64,000 bases of DNA from Chloroflexi bacterium HGW-Chloroflexi-6 (GTDB taxonomy: Bacteria > Chloroflexota > Anaerolineae > Anaerolineales > Villigracilaceae). The number at the start of each line of letters is the position of its first letter. Within the stretch, counting starts at the first letter, position 1. Shown piece by piece: positions 59,986 through 64,000 of the stretch. Under the pieces are notes generated by a model. It was not told the DNA's origin and did no database searches. It worked only from the letters and a program-made list of their open reading frames with translations. Where the stretch lies: positions 186,001-250,000 of the forward strand of contig PHBU01000005.1 in assembly GCA_002840685.1 (NCBI GenBank), written 5' to 3'. The position numbers and the translations under genes were made by a program.

Positions 59986-61185
59986 TCAGGGCGTTTGGTT
60001 CATGGCTTGCTGCCATCGCTCGAGAAAAACCTGAGACAGCGATGGATCGCTCAACTCAGGCTCAAACGAGGAAAAAATTATGTTTTCCGGCCCGAGCAGT
60101 TGGAAAATCTTTTCAACGTGCAGCTCGCTGACCCCGGAAATATCAGAACGATACGAGGTCAGGCCTCCCATCGAAAGGGAAACCTGCCCTTCCTGGGAAA
60201 GTAAAAAGTCCAATAACAATTTTGCCGAATTAGGGCTGGAATTGGCCTGCGTAATCGCCATTTGCTGCATCAAGATAGGCTGACCATCTTTGATGTAAGA
60301 CCAACCCACGGTGGGATATTCATCCAAATAAGGCATCACCAAGAACGAAGGAACAAAATAAGCGATCATGAATTTTCCTGAAGCAACATCTCGCAACATC
60401 TGTGTGTCGGGCGTGCTCAAGACAGGCGCGGTTTTACCAATCGTATTAAGAATATCCCAGCCTGATTCACCTTTGCTATTTACCCAAAACCAGTTGACGG
60501 CATGGCCTGTTGCACTTGAAGCATCATAGGTGCTGATCAGTTCCCGGTATTCAACCTGATAAACACTCGCCAAATCCTCAATCTGCTGCATGCTATCGGG
60601 TGCAATGGCTATAATTTGTTTGTTATAAATGATCAGCAGGGGCTCGCTGGAAATGGGATAAATTCCCGACCCCGCTGCTGTCCAATCTGGTAGATAAGAG
60701 CGCTCTGGAGATTGATAAGTCAGAACCTGACCTTGTTCAATAAAATTTTGCCAATTGATCATATCTGCGGATATGACAATATCCGCAGTGCGCACGTTTG
60801 TATCAATATTATCGGTATAGCGCTCAAAAATTTCATCCGCACCCAATTCGATGTTGGCCACATTGATCCATGGATAATGTTCCTGAAATGCGCGAATGGC
60901 TGGGGCCCAGTTTTTTTCGCCCAGGGTCGAATAAACCAGCAAGCCATTTTCAGATTTTGAATCTTCGATGATTTGTCCATAAAACGGGGAATAATAAGTT
61001 GGAACGTAATGCTGCTCCAGCGAGGACAGGGTCGCAGCCGGTTCAACAGTTGGCAGGGTTTCGGGTACGAGAGTTGTTTCTGGATTAACGCCATTGATTT
61101 GATCAGGGGCGGTTGGCGCGCAAGCCGTAAACATGAACAGGAACGGCAAGATCCATATGGCAAATAATTTGTGCTTCTCAGTCAT
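59986..61185 (-). CDS. Extracellular solute-binding lipoprotein, family 1
   Basis: 399 aa. Lipoprotein signal peptide (WILPFLFMFTAC), then a periplasmic-binding-type fold with the opening GLLVYSTLGEKNWAPAIRAFQEHYPWINV, resembling Fe(3+)- or spermidine-type ABC binding proteins. No ATPase or permease genes are adjacent, so it is an orphan or works with an unlinked transporter. An intrinsic terminator follows. Confidence 0.85.
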   Translation of the reverse strand: MTEKHKLFAIWILPFLFMFTACAPTAPDQINGVNPETTLVPETLPTVEPAATLSSLEQHYVPTYYSPFYGQIIEDSKSENGLLVYSTLGEKNWAPAIRAFQEHYPWINVANIELGADEIFERYTDNIDTNVRTADIVISADMINWQNFIEQGQVLTYQSPERSYLPDWTAAGSGIYPISSEPLLIIYNKQIIAIAPDSMQQIEDLASVYQVEYRELISTYDASSATGHAVNWFWVNSKGESGWDILNTIGKTAPVLSTPDTQMLRDVASGKFMIAYFVPSFLVMPYLDEYPTVGWSYIKDGQPILMQQMAITQANSSPNSAKLLLDFLLSQEGQVSLSMGGLTSYRSDISGVSELHVEKIFQLLGPENIIFSSFEPELSDPSLSQVFLERWQQAMNQTP

Positions 61186-61296
61186 GGTTTCTCCTGCAAC
61201 ACTGGCCCGACAATTTAATTTTCTGTATTATATCGCCGACTTTTGGAAACAAAGTATTGCATTCATTGCGGTTGGCGGGCGCCTGGCTTTAAGATA

Positions 61297-61330
61297 AGAC
61301 AATCCCTGGATTGAAGGCCAGGGATTGTCT
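61297..61330 (-). terminator. Hairpin after the zinc-ribbon gene
   Basis: AGACAATCCCTG and CAGGGATTGTCT form a perfect 12-bp stem with a 10-base loop; on the minus strand TTATCTT follows, a weak T run. Confidence 0.65.
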
Positions 61331-61351
61331 CATCTGCATGTAAAACCGCGA

Positions 61352-61648
61352 TCACGGGAAAATTTCATTGAGTACAGGCGCATACGAACAACGACATCCT
61401 AGTTGATGAGAACATCCTTCATGCGGCAGGCTGGGCACCGCATTTTTTTCAAAAGTGCCGCGCGATTCATAACACAAAGGACAGGCATCCCCCGCGACAT
61501 TGATCCGAATCACAGAAACACGTTCGTTTTGTTGATATTTCTTAAGAGCAACAGCATTAACAGAAAATTCACTCAGCCTTACATGGCAGTTGACACATTC
61601 CAGGGTCTGGTCTGGTGAAGAGGCATTACATCTCGAACAAGTTTGCAC
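61352..61648 (-). CDS. Small zinc-ribbon protein
   Basis: 98 aa. C4-x2-C7 and C18-x2-C21 form a classic zinc ribbon (CSRC...CVNC), followed by a third CxxC at 56-59 and C79, C85, C87, likely a second metal site. No other domain. It is upstream of nothing obvious and lies next to a response-regulator gene on the same strand (40-base gap), which might make them a unit. Function unknown. Confidence 0.75.
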   Translation of the reverse strand: MQTCSRCNASSPDQTLECVNCHVRLSEFSVNAVALKKYQQNERVSVIRINVAGDACPLCYESRGTFEKNAVPSLPHEGCSHQLGCRCSYAPVLNEIFP

Positions 61649-61688
61649 AGCGGTCTCCAGAAGTTTTTTGCAATTGTACTATCCGGCC

Positions 61689-62147
61689 CTAGGCCTGCAA
61701 AGGTTTTTGTTCAATACATAAGATGCTTTTTTTTACGAGGGCGTCGGTTTGATGCATCATGGTTTTTCCACCGTTCTTCTCTACAACGGCGCGCCGGGTA
61801 AGGTTATTGATATGTGACAATAACTCGCCACTCGGTATGGGCTTAACCATATAATCATCCGCGCCTGCATCCAGGGCACTCGCCACCATGACCGGGTCAT
61901 CAATGGCAGAAAGCACAGCAATCGGAACTTTGCTAAAAGTGCGGATTTCACGGCAAACATCCCATCCTGTTTTCCCCGGCATCATCAAATCAAGCAAGAT
62001 GATGTCAGGTGCTACAGTTTTGACCAATTCCAACCCCTGCTGGCTGTCATTCGCTGTAATAACTTCCAAACTATAGCTTTGCAAGAGAAGCCCCAGTAAA
62101 TCGGTCATGGCATTGTCATCATCAATGATTAGTACTTTTATCGCCAT
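61689..62147 (-). CDS. Single-domain response regulator
   Basis: 152 aa. A receiver domain covers residues 1-120 with D9-D11, phospho-acceptor D53 in LLDLMMPGKT, and a conserved K in VKPIPSGEL. The remaining 30 residues hold no output domain. It probably works by protein contact, or as a phosphate sink; no histidine kinase is adjacent. The PPDK gene runs away from it. Confidence 0.88.
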   Translation of the reverse strand: MAIKVLIIDDDNAMTDLLGLLLQSYSLEVITANDSQQGLELVKTVAPDIILLDLMMPGKTGWDVCREIRTFSKVPIAVLSAIDDPVMVASALDAGADDYMVKPIPSGELLSHINNLTRRAVVEKNGGKTMMHQTDALVKKSILCIEQKPLQA

Positions 62148-62430
62148 AATCTGCCTTTTTAGAATCTAAAAATTTGAATAAACCATTATCCCAGATTTCG
62201 AACCCAAATAACTTGCAAGTTATTTACAAAGTAGTAAGGCAAATGTGACTTAAGTAATATCATAAACATACGTTTTTTTTAATATTTTTGGGCTTTAGGC
62301 TTTCGGTTTATGGTAAACTTCTAAGGATTTGCTCGTTTTTGGACAACCGATCCAAACAACAATTACGCCTATTAAATGGGTGTTTGCGATATTCGATCAA
62401 TCATAATCTTATTTCATCAGGAGACCATAA
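62148..62430. other. Intergenic region upstream of ppdK
   Basis: 283 AT-rich bases between the divergent response regulator and PPDK genes. No promoter, hairpin or gene could be supported beyond the CAGGAG ribosome site of ppdK. Confidence 0.5.
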
Positions 62431-64000
62431 ATGGCAAAAAAATGGGTTTACTTATTTCAAGAAGTCGCTGAAGCGGAAAAGTACGCGGGTAGTTGGGAAG
62501 GCGTGCGTTCCCTGCTCGGCGGTAAGGGCGCCGGTCTGGCCGACATGACCCGCGCTGGCGTTCCGGTTCCTCCCGGTTTCACCGTCACCACCGAAGCCTG
62601 CAACGAATTCCGCAAGACCGGCAGTTTCCCCGAAGGACAGTGGGATCAGCAGCTCGCCGCGATGAAAGAAGTCGAAAAGGCGACCGGCAAGAAGTTTGGA
62701 GATGCATCCAATCCGTTGCTGGTTTCCTGCCGCTCCGGTGCAAAATTCTCGATGCCCGGCATGATGAACACCATCCTCAACATCGGCTTAAATGACGAAG
62801 TTGTCGAAGGCATGATCAAGCTGACCTCCAATCCCCGTTTCGTGTGGGATCTGTACCGCCGCCTGGTCGAGATGTTCGGCACCACCGTTTTCAACCTGGA
62901 CGATGAACTCTTCGAGCACCCGATGGCTGAATACAAAGCTGCCAAGGGCTACAAACTCGATATCGAAATGACCGCCGAAGACTGGAAGACCCTGGTTGGC
63001 ACCTTCAAGGAAGTTTTCAAGAAGAATGTCGGCTTCGATTTCCCGCAGGATGCCAACAAGCAGCTCGAACTGGCCACCAAGGCTGTCTTCGAGTCCTGGA
63101 TGGGCAAAAAAGCCATCGACTACCGCAAAGCCACCAATATTTCCGATGAGCTCGGCACCGCGGTCAACATCCAGACGATGGTCTTCGGTAACATGGGCGA
63201 CGACTCTGGTACTGGCGTGGCCTTCACCCGCAACCCGTCGACTGGCGATAAGAAAATGATGGGCGAGTACCTGCTGAATGCCCAGGGCGAAGATGTTGTT
63301 GCCGGTATCCGCAATGCTGACCCGATCGAGCACCTGCACACCAAGATGCCCGAAGTTTACAACCAGTTCATGGAAATTACCTCCAAACTGGAGAAGCATT
63401 ACAAGGACATGCAGGATGTTGAGTTCACCATCGAACGCGGCAAACTGTGGATGCTCCAGACCCGCAATGGCAAGCGCACGGCCAAGAGCGCGATCAAGAT
63501 CGCGGTCGATATGGCCAATGACGGTTTGATCTCCAAAGAAGAAGCTGTCTTGCGCGTGACCACCGAAGATGTTGACATGCTGCTGCACCCGCAGTTCGAT
63601 GACAAAGCCAAGAAGGAAGCCCAGAGCACCGGCAAATTCCTCGCCAAAGGCGTGAACGCCTCCCCCGGCGCTGCGGTTGGACAGGCTTATTTCGATGCCG
63701 ACCTGACCGAAAAGATGACCAAAGAACACAAACAGGACACCATCATGGTGCGCCCGTTCACCAAACCGGATGATGTCCACGGCATGATCGCCTCGAAGGG
63801 CGTTCTGACCAGCGAAGGCGGCGCGACCTCCCATGCAGCCGTTGTGGCCCGCCAGTTCGGTATCCCGTGCGTCGTTGGCGCAAACGCGATCAAGATTGAT
63901 CTTGAGAAGCGCGTCATGACCATCGGCGAGACCGTCATCAAAGAAGGCGAATGGATCTCGGTTGACGGCACCACCGGTCAGGTCTATGCAGGCAAAATCC
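62431..64000 (+). CDS. ppdK: Pyruvate, phosphate dikinase (partial, cut by the window edge)
   Basis: At least 523 aa of a family of about 880. The N-terminal ATP-grasp domain begins KWVYLFQEVAEAE...LLGGKGAGLADMTRAGVPVPPGFT, with SCRSGAKFSMPGMMNTILNIG and DDSGTGVAFTRNPSTG. The phosphohistidine domain has the catalytic His in GGATSHAAVVARQFGIPCV. The C-terminal PEP/pyruvate domain lies beyond the window. It interconverts pyruvate, ATP and phosphate with PEP, AMP and PPi. The ATG has AGGAG 7 bases upstream. Confidence 0.95.
   Translation, partial: MAKKWVYLFQEVAEAEKYAGSWEGVRSLLGGKGAGLADMTRAGVPVPPGFTVTTEACNEFRKTGSFPEGQWDQQLAAMKEVEKATGKKFGDASNPLLVSCRSGAKFSMPGMMNTILNIGLNDEVVEGMIKLTSNPRFVWDLYRRLVEMFGTTVFNLDDELFEHPMAEYKAAKGYKLDIEMTAEDWKTLVGTFKEVFKKNVGFDFPQDANKQLELATKAVFESWMGKKAIDYRKATNISDELGTAVNIQTMVFGNMGDDSGTGVAFTRNPSTGDKKMMGEYLLNAQGEDVVAGIRNADPIEHLHTKMPEVYNQFMEITSKLEKHYKDMQDVEFTIERGKLWMLQTRNGKRTAKSAIKIAVDMANDGLISKEEAVLRVTTEDVDMLLHPQFDDKAKKEAQSTGKFLAKGVNASPGAAVGQAYFDADLTEKMTKEHKQDTIMVRPFTKPDDVHGMIASKGVLTSEGGATSHAAVVARQFGIPCVVGANAIKIDLEKRVMTIGETVIKEGEWISVDGTTGQVYAGKI

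Noticed and set aside
62788-63834. 348-codon minus-strand ORF opposite ppdK
   Set aside because: ppdK is unmistakable on the plus strand; the antisense frame has no known motif.
1-64000. CRISPR array, prophage, IS element or rRNA operon
   Set aside because: No regularly spaced direct repeats, no transposase, integrase, phage structural or rRNA sequences were recognised in any part of the window.

Overview
The window looks like about 64 kb of chromosome from a heterotrophic bacterium. Gene content and protein style suggest the Chloroflexota, probably Anaerolineae-like. This is an inference from the mix of Ala/Pro/Thr-rich lipoproteins, LacI-type sensor hybrids, GatCAB, separate-subunit acyl-CoA carboxylase and many GT39-type membrane proteins; no rRNA or other taxonomic marker is present. 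Most genes are GC-moderate, have clear AGGAG-type ribosome binding sites and sit in long co-directional runs. No IS element, CRISPR array or prophage was seen. Genes requiring O2 (cydAB, hpd, hmgA) argue for a facultative or microaerobic lifestyle.

Layout. 1-4.3 kb: three paralogous zinc-less MDR oxidoreductases, interleaved with a DUF6326-like membrane protein and a membrane protein/Xre regulator pair that has its own promoter and a palindromic operator candidate. 4.5-8.8 kb: a metallo-beta-lactamase-fold hydrolase and the pyruvate dehydrogenase operon pdhA-pdhB-pdhC, with a palindromic repeat between pdhA and pdhB. 9-10.6 kb: a two-gene NAD synthetase (amidohydrolase plus NadE). 10.7-16.1 kb: a secreted GH16 beta-glucanase and a 1199-residue hybrid regulator (sugar-binding domain, histidine kinase, receivers, AraC HTH). 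16.3-18.8 kb: two tandem MFS exporters. 19.1-22.1 kb: Rrf2 regulator plus cydAB, with a CRP/FNR-like promoter upstream. 22.3-27.9 kb: a TolB-like propeller, GH1 beta-glucosidase, FGE-like lipoprotein, SDR and GNAT.

27.9-34.9 kb is a minus-strand run: cysH (APS-reductase type)-gatC-gatA-DUF4870 protein-gatB-Rieske-GT39. 35.1-46.3 kb is a plus-strand run: acyl-CoA dehydrogenase, YfhO-like and GT39-like membrane proteins, Zn-type MDR, acyl-CoA carboxylase (beta, biotin carboxylase, biotin carrier) and a CYTH phosphatase. Then come murI, an FTR1 iron permease, tRNA-Ser(GGA) with a duplicated 3' end, and an AT-rich PQQ-type lipoprotein that looks acquired. 50.2-59.8 kb: a stand-alone PurH cyclohydrolase domain facing a nine-gene minus-strand tyrosine-degradation operon (hpd, fah, cupin, metallopeptidase lipoprotein, lipoprotein, small protein, hmgA, serine hydrolase, flavin reductase). 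60-64 kb: an orphan solute-binding lipoprotein, a zinc-ribbon protein, a single-domain response regulator and the start of ppdK, cut by the window edge.

Themes: beta-glucan breakdown (GH16 outside, GH1 inside, sugar-sensing hybrid regulator), central carbon flow through PDH and PPDK, aromatic amino-acid and fatty-acid type catabolism feeding acyl-CoA dehydrogenase and acyl-CoA carboxylase, and a bd-type quinol oxidase under what looks like oxygen-responsive control. The most unusual items are the all-in-one hybrid regulator, the tyrosine operon carrying two lipoprotein genes, the tRNA-Ser 3'-end duplication beside an AT-rich gene, and several kinds of intergenic palindromic or dispersed repeat.
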